Source: Dermanyssus gallinae | Taxonomy: Eukaryota; Arthropoda; Arachnida; Mesostigmata; Dermanyssidae | DNA: 64,000 nt | Direction: 5' to 3' | NCBI GenBank assembly: GCA_003439945.1 | Contig: QVRM01003916.1 | Coordinates: 1 to 64,000, forward strand | Shown: in pieces, positions 1 to 11,050 of the stretch | How the letters are laid out: every line of letters begins with the position of its first letter | Numbering within the stretch: the stretch's first letter is position 1 | The notes under the pieces: model-generated | What the model saw: only the letters and a program-made list of their open reading frames with translations | Database searches by the model: none | Told to the model about the DNA's origin: nothing | Translations under genes and position numbers: made by a program

Positions 1-60
1 TATATATATACGTACAAACTGTCCGGAAAACGTCTGAAAAGTGACTTAAGGCATTGTAGA

Positions 61-341
61 GTTTCAAAGACACAGAAGGTGAATCAGCAGTATCAGCAGC
101 AAAAACAACAATAAGAGCAACAACGGCAACAAGAAGAACAACAACAGCAATAAAACAACAACAACAACAATAACAACAACGAAACAACAGTGACCGCCAC
201 AACAGCGACGAAGCTGACCGCAATCACGGCAGCAGGTTTGAAACAGGCTAGCACACAGCGACTTCTGGAATGGGAGTTAATTAAGTTTTGGCAACATAAG
301 CCGCAAGTCTTCGCGCTCCCAATTACGCCGGAGAAAAAAAC
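61..341 (+). other. Putative 5' leader of the secreted-peptide gene
   Basis: This stretch precedes the ATG at 342. It holds a CAA/CAG/AAC-rich run (about 84-200) and a short upstream ORF (ATG at 269, stop TAA at 281-283). A TAA at 297-299 lies in frame with the ATG at 342, so the reading frame is closed immediately upstream and 342 is the first in-frame ATG. No convincing TATA box or initiator was found. The (TA)n at 1-10 is at the window edge and cannot be judged. Transcription start is unknown. Confidence 0.3.
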
Positions 342-450
342 ATGCCTACAGCAGGACCCAGGCGGCCGCGGCTACTGCTCCTGCTGCTATGGTGCAGGCC
401 ACTGCTCTTTGGGTTAGTAGGATTTTCGATTGACGAGGTTAAAGCTCCTC
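342..450 (+). CDS. Exon 1 of candidate secreted peptide precursor (signal peptide)
   Basis: The ATG has A at -3 and an in-frame TAA 45 nt upstream. The 36 encoded residues look like a classical signal peptide: an n-region with several Arg (MPTAGPRRPR), a hydrophobic core of six Leu followed by WCRPLLFGLVGFS, then IDEVKAP. A good 5' splice site, GTAAGC, begins at 451 after 109 coding nt, giving phase 1. A second donor, GTAAGT, begins at 520 and is also phase 1, but using it would add a His/Thr tract encoded by the (CA)n at 501-518. Phase 1 matches the acceptor at 2899. I do not recognise the protein family. The exon reading is inference from sequence signals only. Confidence 0.45.
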
Positions 451-2060
451 GTAAGCCTGCTGAAGCGAGAGTATATAGTAGGGGTGTGCAGGAAATGCTT
501 ACACACACACACACACACTGTAAGTACCTCACTTGAACGTTTGATATACATACAGGTATGTATATGCGATACATGCGTATGTTTGCACAAACGTGTTAAT
601 TCGTACGCGTCCATATGTACGAACAGGTATACTTTCATACATACCCGTATACGTGTATAATGAATATACATGAAACGTGTCCCACGTTTGACGTGACCGT
701 TCACATAAGGCACATAAGCCAGGATAAGAGAGGTTATGGTATGTACTTGTGTGTCCCCTATCTATCCGCCCCCACATACGACCTCCGGGTGTCGTTTCTG
801 ATGGTTGTGTGGTGGTTAGATGGTTTCGTTTCGGCCACAACGACGACATTGCGCGACAAAGGCAGGATCAGGGCTCTAGCCTCGTCATGATCATACAGAA
901 CGCTTTAGAGGCGTTTACGCGCACAGAACTTTACTCGATCTGTGTGTGGGTCTATCTTGCTGTACCTTTCCGTTTCCGGGCCGCTGATTCGCGTCGTTTT
1001 TCCATCTATTTTTTTCAGTTCTGCTTTTCTTTTTTCTATCAGCAGACGGACGAGGCTGGAGACTAGTCTGTTGTCTGGGGGTGAGCGAAACGAAGGGGGA
1101 GCGTGCGACGGCGAACCCCACGATCGTAGACATCGTCGTCGTAGGTTTCACTATAGGTCACCGTAATCACCAACACCATCATCATTATCACCCCCATCAT
1201 CCTTCCCTTACAGTCCTCATCGTTCTCATCACCATCAATGCCCCCCCCCCGCCACCCCTCCCGACATCGGCACTGCCATTATAATTGTTCTTGCAAGCCG
1301 CATACACATCACTCATCGCTGTGCTGGTCAAGCAACCACTGCGAGTGGCTAACGCTCTATTCCTCCCCCCCCGCCCCCCTGGAGATCGTGCGTTTGAATG
1401 GCGATCTCCCGCCAAATAGCGCAAGGAGCGATTTAGACAGATGAGCAGACCAGTCGAGGAAGGCAGCAGAACATATTGTCAGCTTTTTGTTTTGTCTCTT
1501 TCTCTTCACATCGACCACATAACAAGTGGTCGACGGTAAATTTGCGCGGAAGTTGGTACAAGTCTTAATCAAAGGGACGCATGATTTATATATATATATA
1601 TATGCCGCTTTTAGTCACCCACCGCGATCAGGGGGTTATAGTCGTTGCTCGGTCTACGATTGGATATTACGACTATCGCGCATTTATGGCCGCGCGAAAA
1701 CGGCAAAAAGAAGGGAAGAAGAAGCGATTGCGTCGCGCAACCGGGAGTCCCGGCTGCACAGTGTATTATTATCTTATCTACGGATAGATAGAGCAAATAC
1801 ACGTATACATAACCACGCTAAGCTGTAGCGTGTACCGACAGTATACGCAACGAACGGTACCGTGTCGCCCTCCGGAACGCAAAAGGTGTCGAGGTTGTAG
1901 TACTTCGCGGGATTCCTCGCTTTCGCTACAGGTAGTCCAACCTCGAGCTTCGTGCGGCGTTATGCCAATCCTGATGGCGTCCACATCGTCAGCCGGCGCT
2001 TGCAGGAGCGTCCAGTAAACAGGCCCCAAACAGGGTATCACTTATCAAGTCGTCGCTACG

Positions 2061-2096
<36 letters not shown>

Positions 2097-2344
2097 GTCG
2101 TATATCTTCGATACACATACTATATATACATGCTAGTGTGTACATGCTACATACATGTATACAGAGGCACGTGGACATCAACGACGACTCTTGATGGCTA
2201 GTGAGCGAATAGGCAAATAAGACACATTTGTATACATGTACCGACAATTTTTCAATTCCTTCCCAACAACGAGCCAGCTTGAGTTCTGGTTCGCTATGGG
2301 CGTACGTAGGCGATTACTTCAGTTAGCGGCTTCTTCCATTGCAG

Positions 2345-2421
2345 GTCATGGCTCAGCTGAGGTATTAGCTTATGTCGTGTTCCTCGGATACACGTCCCAC
2401 GCGCCTAAGGGCCGCTTTTGA
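2345..2421 (+). CDS. Alternative terminal exon with poly(A) signals
   Basis: A pyrimidine-rich acceptor (TTCTTCCATTGCAG, ending at 2344) opens a frame that is phase-compatible with exon 1 at 342-450. It would add about 25 residues ending GYTSHAPKGRF before TGA at 2419-2421. Two canonical AATAAA signals follow at 2496-2501 and 2504-2509. It competes with the exon at 2899-3062: the poly(A) signals favour this one, while length and prohormone-like content favour the other. Alternative 3' ends are possible. Confidence 0.25.
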
Positions 2422-2716
2422 TTCAATTGTATAAAAAAAAAACAAATGGCAATGTACTACCTCAACGCTGCCGACCAAAATTCAGATTCGTCTCAAATAA
2501 ACTAATAAAGTACGACCGATTATGTCTCCAAGATTTTTAGGAAGGTTGTATACATCATATTTATTTCACTCATATTGAGTATGCATATAACATAGACAAT
2601 TATACAGATTATACAATTATAAAGTCAGAGAGGAAAATTGTATTGAAATAGCTTGATCAACACCGTGAGTCCATCAACTTCCTGTTGGCTCATCAGTTTG
2701 GCTTTTGCCGCAGAAC

Positions 2717-2853
2717 CTTGCACTTGTGCACTTATGGCAAATTATATCCGACACTGTTAAAAACGTTTAAAACGTACCCAGAGGTTTCTTTTTAACTTGC
2801 ACATGTGCACTTATGGCAAATTATATCCGATTCTGTTAAAACGTTTAAAACGT
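2717..2853. repeat. Imperfect direct duplication, about 59 bp
   Basis: Nearly identical blocks at 2717-2775 and 2796-2853 share the core GTGCACTTATGGCAAATTAT and end in GTTTAAAACGT, with about 20 bp between them. A more diverged third start (TTAACTTGC...GGATATGGC) lies near 3088-3118. The blocks sit directly upstream of the acceptor at 2898, so the duplication lies inside the putative intron. Confidence 0.85.
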
Positions 2854-2898
2854 TGTTGTGGCTTTTAGTTGTCTTACTACCATTCCTATCTCTTACAG

Positions 2899-3062
2899 GG
2901 CTGCTTCAGGAGCTGGGGTGCTCAGCAGACACAGTCAAGCGGTTTCGGTCGTCGCTATTCTCCAGAAGCCTTAATGAAGAACTGAGACACCCCATGTTCA
3001 CCAGACGACATAGAGATAGCGTTTTGCTTACCGACCATCTGGCGGAGCATTGCTCAAGATAA
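2899..3062 (+). CDS. Candidate exon 2 of the secreted peptide precursor
   Basis: It follows a strong acceptor (pyrimidine tract and TTACAG). Its first two bases complete a codon begun by exon 1 (C plus GG gives Arg), so the frame continues for 53 more residues to TAA at 3060-3062. The joined precursor would be about 90 residues. After the signal peptide come RLLQELGCSADTV, a dibasic KR, the 20 residues FRSSLFSRSLNEELRHPMFT, a dibasic RR, and a C-terminal piece ending AEHCSR. Two Cys lie outside the signal peptide. KR/RR spacing suits prohormone convertase processing, but no amidation Gly is present and no known neuropeptide is recognised. No clear AATAAA was seen in the next 150 bp. Confidence 0.35.
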
Positions 3063-3204
3063 TCGTTGAATCACTTTTCCGAGTCTCTTCTTAACTTGCC
3101 CAGATGCCCAGGATATGGCTCTCTGGTGTTTTTCTTTCGTTTTTCTTTTAAAAACTGAAGCTTAAGTTTACACAAAACAAAATATATGACATATATTAAG
3201 GAGG

Positions 3205-3800
3205 TCATAAACCGGGCCGTGCGTAACACGGCTGCCCTTCCGAGAAAATGCGGAGCGTACCTGTGGCGTAGATCCTCGCTGGCCCGCCCGTCGTGACGGG
3301 GTGAAACGCGAGTGAGGTTCGCGCTCCGCACAGTCGTCGCCGCCCGACCACAGCATCGTCGGCATAGACGCCGACGGCGACGCCCACAGCCAGACTTCGA
3401 TAGCTCAACGAGCCGTCCAGAGCGAGGCCAGCCATCGATCGAGGGCCCCGACTCACTCGGTGGTCCACGGCGGCGGTGGTGGCGGCGGCGGCCGTGGCCT
3501 CGCTATGACGGTCCGGACCTTCAACAACAGAAGCAGCACAGCGTTCGGGTCGATCGCGAGTGCCCGGCTCCCGCGTCTGTTCCTGTGTCGCACATCAATC
3601 CTGAGTCGTCGTCATCATAATCATCAACAAGCCGGTCGGGACAGAATCCTCTCGGGAGGAAGCGTCAATCCTCCGTTGATTAGCAATCACCCACCACGCT
3701 GGTCACACTGGCGACTCACGGAGTCACCCGCAAAGCACGGTCGATTGTCGCGCTTTTCGTCATCATCCTCGTCATTGTCATCATCGTGAATCAATCCTCC
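3205..3800. other. CpG-rich segment without a supported gene
   Basis: GC- and CpG-dense sequence with a GGT/GGC triplet run at about 3465-3495 and ATC/GTC triplets at 3608-3622 and 3758-3786. Several frames are open on both strands because stop codons are scarce in GC-rich DNA. No start, splice and frame combination stands out. It could be a CpG-rich leader or promoter of an unseen gene, but I cannot support a CDS. Confidence 0.4.
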
Positions 3801-4690
3801 CACGGGCGCAAACGAACATTATCCATCGCGACGCATCGATTCACATACAACACCCACGGACAGCCTCCCTCCACGCACATGCACATACATGCATGCAGGG
3901 CAGCATCACACGGCATACGGATGAAGAGAGAGAGAGAGAGAGAGAACGCGAGCAACCAAGCGAGAAACGAAGCGAGATCCAGGAAGGAAACGTGCAGGGA
4001 AGTGAAGGAAAATGGAAACAAAAAGCTTCGAAAATGCACGCTGAGCGAAGCAAGCGTCGTTATCACCGTATCCTCAATATTCGCGCACTCCAAGATCCAA
4101 GATCGTGTCGAGTGGCCGTAGCAGAACATCCAACACAGTAGCAACACATCCGGAGCGGCACCTGCTCCTTGAGATCTTCTGACACAACGTCACCACAACT
4201 TAGCAGGAACGTAGAATCTCTGCGTATCTGCTTTACGCGCACCCTCTCTTTCTCTCGTCTCTTCTATTGCTTTCTCTCCCATGCTCTCCCATTCTGTCGT
4301 ATCCTCGACGGCCGAGTCAGGTGAAAGCGCAAGATATCACAAATAATTAACCACAACAACAGCAAAACAATAACAACGACGACGACGACGACGACAACAA
4401 CAACAACAACAACAACACAATCAAACGGTCCAACAGCGAACGCCAACTGCAACGGCCGCAGCTGTGGTAGCCACTATTGCAACGGGCGGCACTCGGGCGC
4501 CGCTTATTCGCAAGCGACACAACAAACAATGACTTATGGCGGAAACAGTCATATTGGGGACCTCACCACCTGCCTATCATTCACTTCGAGAAAGGATTGT
4601 CACTCTCTGGCACGAGCCAGATGCTTTAAGATGCACGTAACTAAGATCAACAGGCATTAGTCGATCAACCACCGATTAGTGATAGACTGA
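3801..4690. repeat. Simple-repeat-rich noncoding stretch
   Basis: It contains an (AG)n tract (about 3924-3944) and a composite (CGA)n/(CAA)n array (4341-4415) in which about seven CGA units are flanked by AAC/ACA units. The remainder is unique sequence with no ORF of note. Confidence 0.7.
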
Positions 4691-5940
4691 TAATTCTGCA
4701 GATGCTAATGTGGCTGATTATAGAGATCATGTAGTTGAACCGCTCGGCTGGCAGGCGGTCTATCTTCGCGAACCTTCGCCTTGTTCGTCGAGGTCGTCGT
4801 TATGAAGGAGGCCTCGCCTTCGCTTCGTCGTGAAGCTTGCTGATGAGGTAGGTGTTTTTCTTGTGATCGAAGGTATCGCAAAGCTAGGCACAACCTACCC
4901 CCGCCGCTGCCGTTCACTCTCGGGCTCTTGCGACCTCAGAGGTCACATGCACACAAACACACAAGCCCCGCCCTCACCTCGACATCCAGCAAGAGATCTT
5001 CTTTACTTCTGTCGCGTGACCGTGTTGGGTTGCGTCGGCTGCTGCGTGCCAAAACGAACTCCACGAGCAGCACCAGCAATAGACGTGACAGCAACAACAA
5101 CAACAACAACGGCAATGGCAACAGTAACAACAACAACAGCAGCAGCAGCAGCAATAGCGGAAGGCAAGAAGCCCAAGGCGAACCACGGCAAAGACTAAAG
5201 CCAAACAGTAAGGATCAAAGGCCTGTGATGAATAGCTGTGATGAGAGCACAAACAGATGATTCGCTACGGCGCTTCTGGTAGTTGCAGCTGTTGCTTGTT
5301 GTTCTTTTTCTTCTATTTTTTTTTTTCAGCTTCAGCTCTGTCAGCTGCTCACCAATCTCGTGGTGGTGGTGGTGGTGGTCAGGTTCGTCAAGATCGTCAC
5401 GAGCGCGAACGTTTCGCCGCCGGTCATGTGACGCGTCTGAGACGATGGGAAAGCGTCGTCGTCGTCGTCTGGCTGCGGTGGCGGCGGCGGCGGCGGCGGC
5501 GACTGCAACGGCGACGGTGGCGCATCTGAAGACAGCACAGCGGCAGCGCGACCAGAACGCGAGGGTAACGGTGGCTCCCGCGCAGCGTTGCCAGCGTCCA
5601 GCAGCAACCAAGCGAACGGCAAAAGTCAACGGGCAAGCCAGTAAGAGGAAGGGAGGAAAGACTGCCGGCCGGCCGGCTGGTTGGCTGTGCAAGGTAGAAA
5701 CGGTGGAAGGCCGAAAAAGCGAGGAAGACAAGAAGAGATTGACAATCGGCGGTGGTCAACGCCGCCGCCGCCGCCGCCAGCAGCATCAGTAGCATCAGTA
5801 GCATTTGCAGTAGCAGAAGCAAAAACAACAGCAGCAGCCGTAGTAGCTGCAGCAGCAGCAGCAGCTGCAGTATGCGGCCTCTCCCGCCTATGGCGCCCTC
5901 GCCTCAAGACGCCACCGGGAGTCACCTCGGTAGCTCACCA
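4691..5940. repeat. Triplet-repeat-rich DNA with low-complexity open frames
   Basis: CAA/CAG/CAT runs (5090-5155), GGT (5360-5378), GTC/GGC (5455-5505), CCG (5761-5780) and CAG/GCA (5780-5870) give overlapping open frames on both strands, up to 202 codons. The encoded chains are poly-Asn/Ser, poly-Trp, poly-Arg or poly-Ala and change register with frame, which argues for repeat-driven openness rather than coding. A pyrimidine tract ending in CAG at 5327-5329 could serve as an acceptor, but no exon is supported. Confidence 0.6.
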
Positions 5941-5954
5941 CGGTTATATCTGTG

Positions 5955-6083
5955 TATCCTTCTATCTTTATGTCTATCCTTCTATCTATATATCTATCCT
6001 TCTATCTATATGTCTTCCTTCTATATATATATATATAACTATCCTTCTATATATATATATATCTATCCTTCTATCTATATGTC
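5955..6083. repeat. 20-bp minisatellite, TATCCTTCTATCTATATGTC
   Basis: Three exact-length 20-bp units at 5955-6014 are followed by three looser units interrupted by (TA)n at about 6023-6038 and 6049-6061. The repeat reads as a plain tandem array. Confidence 0.85.
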
Positions 6084-6299
6084 TGTATGTCTATGTATAT
6101 CAACGTTGTATCGCCGGTGCTTTCTGCGGCGCCACTACCGGCGCCTCGCTTCGCCTGCGCCTTGTTCGTCGCCGAAGACCGTCTGGCGAAGACCTCCGAC
6201 CATCGGTAACCAAGTCACCGATAGATAACGGTAGTCAACGGCTGGTGGCCGCTGCCTCCGCCTCCGCTAAGGATGCGGATAACCGTTAAGCGCTTAACA

Positions 6300-6564
6300 C
6301 TACTTCTACTACTACTACTACGACGACGACGACGATGACAACGGCTATTGTTGGCGGCAGTGGGCGCTTAACTCGGCGTCGCCCGAGTAACGGTGATTTT
6401 GCTGTTACTGTTACTGATGCCGTTGTAGCTATTTGATGGTCCTTTGTCTCTTGTTTGGTGTGGTGCTGATGCTGGGGTAATGGTTATGGTTGTTGTAGTA
6501 TAGATATATATATATATATATTACCATACAATTAAATAATGTACCTGACCATAAGGATACACAT

Positions 6565-6600
<36 letters not shown>
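6300..6600. repeat. CTA-to-CGA array and two (TA)n tracts
   Basis: A CTA/ACT run changes directly to a CGA run (about 6304-6338). Two (TA)n tracts follow (about 6504-6522 and 6569-6600). The DNA between is unique, with no coding signal. Confidence 0.8.
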
Positions 6601-6603
<3 letters not shown>

Positions 6604-7140
6604 CACTCAGACATAACAACTGTGTGCCGGCGAATATATTCACATTTAACCAAAATAAAATAATTGGTCGAGTCCAGTTTGCCAGCGAGCACGGAACACG
6701 GAAACTACGTGTTACCTCGGTGTGTTTGTACATCGATAGAGATGACCTCCCTGACGAAGGCACGGAACGGAGCGCGCGCGGGTCCACTGTTCCCTCACAC
6801 ATATTGTAACGTACGGACTGTAAGCGGCCAATATTTACCAGCCGTAAAGGAATGCCCTGTGTCCTGAGACTGTCCTGAGTGTCGTTTGGTGCCGCACTGC
6901 CGGACTATGGGAGGGTGAGTGTGTGGTTGGATGTGTGTTTCGGTGACTGGGTAGTTGTTGACCAACAGAGTGGGTTGAAGGACATCCTAATCCAGTCTAG
7001 CCCAATCTACTTGTCGGTGGCGGCCAACTCAGGACAAATGGGGGGGGGGGCTGGCCTATAATGCGGGGGCCGGGTGCAGTCTAGAGGGTGGCGGAATTTG
7101 CCAAATTAGCAGCCGTCGTCGTAATGGTGGCAGCGTCTCT
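6601..7140. other. Unique stretch, no supported gene
   Basis: Mixed-composition DNA with a G10 run near 7040-7050 and a GGG-rich patch. The overlapping 60-67 codon ORFs here are of chance length. Confidence 0.4.
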
Positions 7141-7900
7141 TCAACATCTGCTGCTGCTGCTGCGGCTACTGATGTTGCTGCTGCTGAGTCAACACAGCTG
7201 CTGTCCATTACGCTTTCTTATCGTCGTTTTGCGCCCACTTGGCAGTTCGCCAGGACGCCTAGGTAGCGTTGGCCAGCGAGTACTGCGTTGCATGGGTGTA
7301 AGTTGAAGTTCTTCAGCTAAAAGGCTAACAGAACAACAGCTCGCTGTTGTCTGTGTTGTTGTTGTTGATGCCATTAGTGCTAGTATTGTTGTTGTTATTG
7401 TTGTTGTTCTCGTCTTGTTCGTTCTTATTTTAGTTGTTGCTGTTATTGTTGTTGTTGTTGTCCTCACTTTGTTCATTCTTATTTTAGTTTGTTGCTGTTA
7501 TTAATGTTGCTCTTGTTGTTGTGAGTGCTGCTGCTGCCATCTTTATTCCAGTTATTGCTATAATTGTCTCTTGGGGTGTTGTACTTTGTTGCTCTTCGTT
7601 GTCAGCGTCGTCAATTACGGCATTGTTGTTGTCGCTTATGTTGTTGTTGTTATTGCTGTCGCTCATGTTGTTGTTGTTGTTGTTGCCGTCCAGCTAACAA
7701 TTATATCGATCGTCGACGTTTGTCGACGTCGCCATTTACGGCATTGCAGCTGTTATTGTTCGTATTGTTGTCCTTACTGTTGTTCTCGCTGTTGTTGTTC
7801 TCGCTATTGCTATTGTTGTTGCTGTTCTCGCTATTGTTATTGTTGCTGCTGCTGCAATTGACGTTCTTGTTGTTGGTGTTGTTGCTGCTGCTGTTAAGCT
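7141..7900. repeat. Long imperfect TTG/CTG-rich array
   Basis: About 750 bp dominated by GTT, GTC and GCT triplets, with interspersed unique words. TTATTGTTGTTG-like blocks recur many times. Translations are poly-Leu, poly-Val or poly-Cys depending on frame. Confidence 0.85.
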
Positions 7901-8241
7901 AACAATTCTATCGTTCGTTGGCGTTTGCTTACGATGATTGAAAACGCGACCTTCAAATCGCCCGCTTTGCCGTCGCTACCACTACCCCACGGACCCATTG
8001 TTCCATTTGCGTCTAGATCGCACGTATGCCGACCGACCGACCTATGTGTACCGCTATGTGTATCTGGCGTGTATAATGAACGTACACGTGTGCGTAATGT
8101 GCGGGCGTGTGTGTCTATGTGACGATGTCTATGTGGTATACCTATACGCGTTCGGCGAGCGCATCTCAATGTACTGGTGACACCCCGGCTGGCCTTAGCC
8201 AGACTTTGGGTTTAGTCCGTACACAGGCATAGAACCCATTA
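7901..8241. other. Unique stretch, nothing supported
   Basis: Sequence with repeated GTGTGTCTATGTG-like words near 8095-8145. No ORF, RNA gene or element could be supported. Confidence 0.35.
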
Positions 8242-8560
8242 ATGCGGTTTGTGGTGGTTGTTGTTGCTGTTGTTGTTGCAGTTGTTGTTGGTGGTGGTGG
8301 TGTTATCACTATTGTTGTTGCTGTTACTGTTGTCTTGACAGTTGTTCTTGTCACCGTCGTTGTTGTGCCTATCATATTTGTTGTTGCCATGATCGTGGTT
8401 GTCGTTACCGTTGTTGTCGTTGTAGATGTTGTTAGTGTTGCTTTTCATAATTGTTGTGGTTGTTGTTGCTGTGGTTGTTGTTGTTGCTGTTGTTGTTATT
8501 GCTGTGGTTATTGCTGTTGTCGTTGCTGTTGTTGTTATTGATGCTGCTGCTGCAGGGCAG
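8242..8560. repeat. TTG/GTT-rich array
   Basis: Imperfect GTT/GCT/GTC triplets over about 320 bp, with the same character as 7141-7900. Confidence 0.85.
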
Positions 8561-8845
8561 TGGCCGGCTGTATCCGTATTGACGGAGTGACCGAATGGCT
8601 GGCTGACGGTGGACAGACGAACGGTTGTCTGTCTGACGGTGATATAGTGTTGAGACTGTCATTAGTCGATCGCCCTGTCAGACGCCCGTAGATAGATAGC
8701 CTCTGACCTTCCTTCGTTACCTCAATTAGTAGAACCACGGGCACGGGAGCAGAGGTAGCGGGCGAGCGAGGGGTTACGCACAAATGTATAAATTGCATTG
8801 GTTGCATCTTACATGTACATATAGATGTATATACGCAGACTGTGC

Positions 8846-8883
<38 letters not shown>

Positions 8884-9105
8884 TGAACGGGCGTTCACTG
8901 AGAGCCGTGATTAGTGCTTATTACCTCCGATCTGTCGCGAAGTCTCCATTTAGCCCATCGCAAGCTATTCGCGGCTTTATGGCGCTCTCTTGCATGAATC
9001 ATCGTCTCTTTAGTTTCTCTCTCATGACAGCAACAGTCATCTAAACTCTTTCTAGAAAAAAAAAAATAATAATAATAATAATAATGGCCATATATATTAC
9101 TGTTC
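8561..9105. repeat. Unique DNA with (TA)n and (AAT)n
   Basis: (TA)n lies at 8850-8884 and an A-run plus (AAT)n at about 9057-9084. The rest is unique, with no supported gene. Confidence 0.6.
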
Positions 9106-9288
9106 ATGTCGACTCCAGTGCCCACGTATGCACGTTGCGACGTTTTGCCTGGCGCCAGAAGATACCGTTTTATAGTCTGCGTTTCATTGTTAGTGACTCA
9201 AGTTGCTTTTCAGACGACGAAAGGTGCAAGTCATTTGCAACAAGTTGACGTATGCCTCTCTGGTACTTTTGGAATACTAAGCATATGA
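9106..9288 (+). CDS. Small ORF with downstream poly(A) signal (hypothetical)
   Basis: A 60-residue ORF starts at the first ATG after an in-frame TAA about 28 nt upstream. It has a hydrophobic segment (YRFIVCVSLLVTQVAF) near residues 20-35 that could be a membrane anchor. AATAAA lies at 9371-9376, about 80 nt after the stop. ORFs of this length arise by chance in this base composition, so support rests on start position and poly(A) placement only. No family is recognised. Confidence 0.18.
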   Translation: MSTPVPTYARCDVLPGARRYRFIVCVSLLVTQVAFQTTKGASHLQQVDVCLSGTFGILSI

Positions 9289-9291
9289 TTT

Positions 9292-10090
9292 ATAGCTGTA
9301 AAACTAATTAGTACAGTATTCTAAAGGCAGATAATGTATGTGGCATTACTTTTGAATGCACTTTATAGACAATAAAACTGCTCCAAATTTCTGAGTCGTT
9401 TTTGTGCCAGCAGAATCACAATATGAGGCCGCTGTCTTAGACTTGCTCATCGCTTAATTGACAGAACGTTTCACTCATAATTTGAGCAATTATTTTTCAA
9501 CAGGTTTCAAATCTGTCGCGCCCACATAACAGACGAGAAGAACGTAGCGTCTAGTAATTTTTAGAGGCTAGTACAAGCGTAATTTCAGGGGTTGCGAACA
9601 GCGCATACCAAAAAAAGGGGTAACGCGGTGGTTTGACTAAAAGTCTAAATCTCTTCCAACCGATCACGGCCGAACTCTTCCCTGTGTGTGTGAACTCCCG
9701 GAACTGCATCATATGCAAGTACGTCAAAAGCACTGAGGTACTAATAATTGTTGTTGTTGTTGCTGAGGTTGCTGCTGCTCTCGTTATTCCAGTCATCGAT
9801 ACAGAATTGATGGGTGAGGCGTTACGTACAACAAATGTATAAATTGCATGTTTGAGTTTTTGCCGGATTTTGTCTAGATATGACTTTCCAAGTTATTTGC
9901 TCCAGGAGTTAATACGTCTTACCGTCATTTTCGTCCTCTTGTTGGGCCTCTCAACGGCTTTGTCCAAAAACGTTGCATTTTTAGGTAGGTTTTTAACAAC
10001 AATTCCTTGTGACAGCGCAGAATGACCAATCACAGAACCCAACCGCGCCACCGGAATGTGTTATCTCGTTTTCTTCTATTGTATTACGTA
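9292..10090. other. Unique noncoding stretch
   Basis: Apart from a short TTG run at 9749-9778, this is AT-moderate unique sequence with no ORF or element I can support. Confidence 0.4.
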
Positions 10091-10091
10091 T

Positions 10092-10214
10092 ACAGTCCTG
10101 TTCGGACACAAGAAATTGAGTCCCGCATCCGGGATCGAACCTGCGATCAAGCCCGCACACCAGAAGCCAGGGAAAGATTACGCACGGACTACCCATACAC
10201 CAAGTCGCCACTAT
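10092..10214 (-). mobile_element. tRNA-derived SINE head (SINE-E)
   Basis: On the minus strand a perfect Pol III B box, GGTTCGATCCC (10131-10141), lies about 40 nt downstream of an A-box-like TGGGTAGTCCG (about 10185-10195). It is preceded by GGCGACTTGGTGTA, a typical SINE start. No second copy was seen here. A decayed tRNA gene is the alternative. Confidence 0.5.
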
Positions 10215-11050
10215 ACATGTATACCTAATGGTAGAGAGCAAAGTGGTGGAATGATTGATTCATTAATCGTTTGACTTGTATATTTAAATGCACATGTCAT
10301 CTTTTTTATGCCATGAGCGCTTAGATTGGCCGCACATATATTAACTACGCATCCATATTTCCATATAGTAGTCTCTAACGAGCTAATATTGAAACAAGTG
10401 AGTCCGCAGAAAACTAGAAATGTGTATTTGGCGTACAAAGGCGATCCTAATAAATAATAAATACGGAACCTCCTCTTAAGGAGCGTCTGGTAGGCTAGTA
10501 CACGGCAGGTGCGATGATGGCAAGCATCCCCATGCTTATAGCCGCATTTTTATCATCTCTATTAGTGTTCTTATTTAGTTAGCTTAGAAACAGATATAGA
10601 GTGTACTTGTGATATAGATATACGAACATTATTCTGGATAATATTTCTTATGTATTTTTCATTGTGTGCTTCTGGATAACAATTAGGGTGTCTAGATGTA
10701 TATTAGCGCCGAAGCACTTCATTTATCAAGCGCCTAGGGCGTTTTCAGGCAGTTTCGATATTGTAAAGGACTACCTGAAGTAGCTAGTAAGCCATCGGGC
10801 GAAGCCGCATGGCATGTTCCAGCTGACGCGTTACTCACTAGACCCGCAACAGGAGGCAACAACGAAACCCCACTTGTACTCTACCATACGAAAGCGTTTG
10901 CATCTATGCTTCCTTTTTTTGCAAAACCTGGTTTAATCAGGCCCCAGTCATCGTAACACTAAAGAGTCGTGACTTCCTAGCTAAGAACTACCTCCCTACA
11001 TTCACAGGGGATGAATGCATTCTTACGTTGTCTCGTCTCTGGTCTTTGGT
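10215..11050. other. Unique stretch, nothing supported
   Basis: No ORF above chance, no repeat array and no RNA gene was recognised across this 0.8 kb. Confidence 0.35.

Larger units (their letters stand above)
451..2898 (+). other. Putative intron; repeats and CpG-containing unique DNA
   Basis: It lies between the two candidate exons. It holds a (CA)n tract (501-518), cytosine runs (1241-1250 and about 1365-1379), (TA)n at 1587-1602 and 2061-2096, an alternative terminal exon at 2345-2421, and a duplicated block at 2717-2853. ORFs in it are short and overlap on both strands, as expected by chance. It ends with a good polypyrimidine tract and TTACAG at 2893-2898. Confidence 0.3.

Noticed and set aside
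2562..2760. Minus-strand terminal exon (SAAKAKLMSQQEVDGLTVLI...) followed by AATAAA near 2562
   Set aside because: Only about 35 codons, and the frame starts inside the duplicated block. It conflicts with the better plus-strand model, although a nested gene is not excluded.
3205..3468. VYADDAVVG on the minus strand, resembling the YxDD motif of reverse transcriptases
   Set aside because: No upstream GxPQGxxLSP-like block or other RT motif, and the DNA is a CpG-rich run where Ala/Asp/Val codons recur.
10092..10214. Functional tRNA gene
   Set aside because: Pol III boxes are present but I could not form a credible cloverleaf with a 7-bp acceptor stem; the SINE reading fits better.
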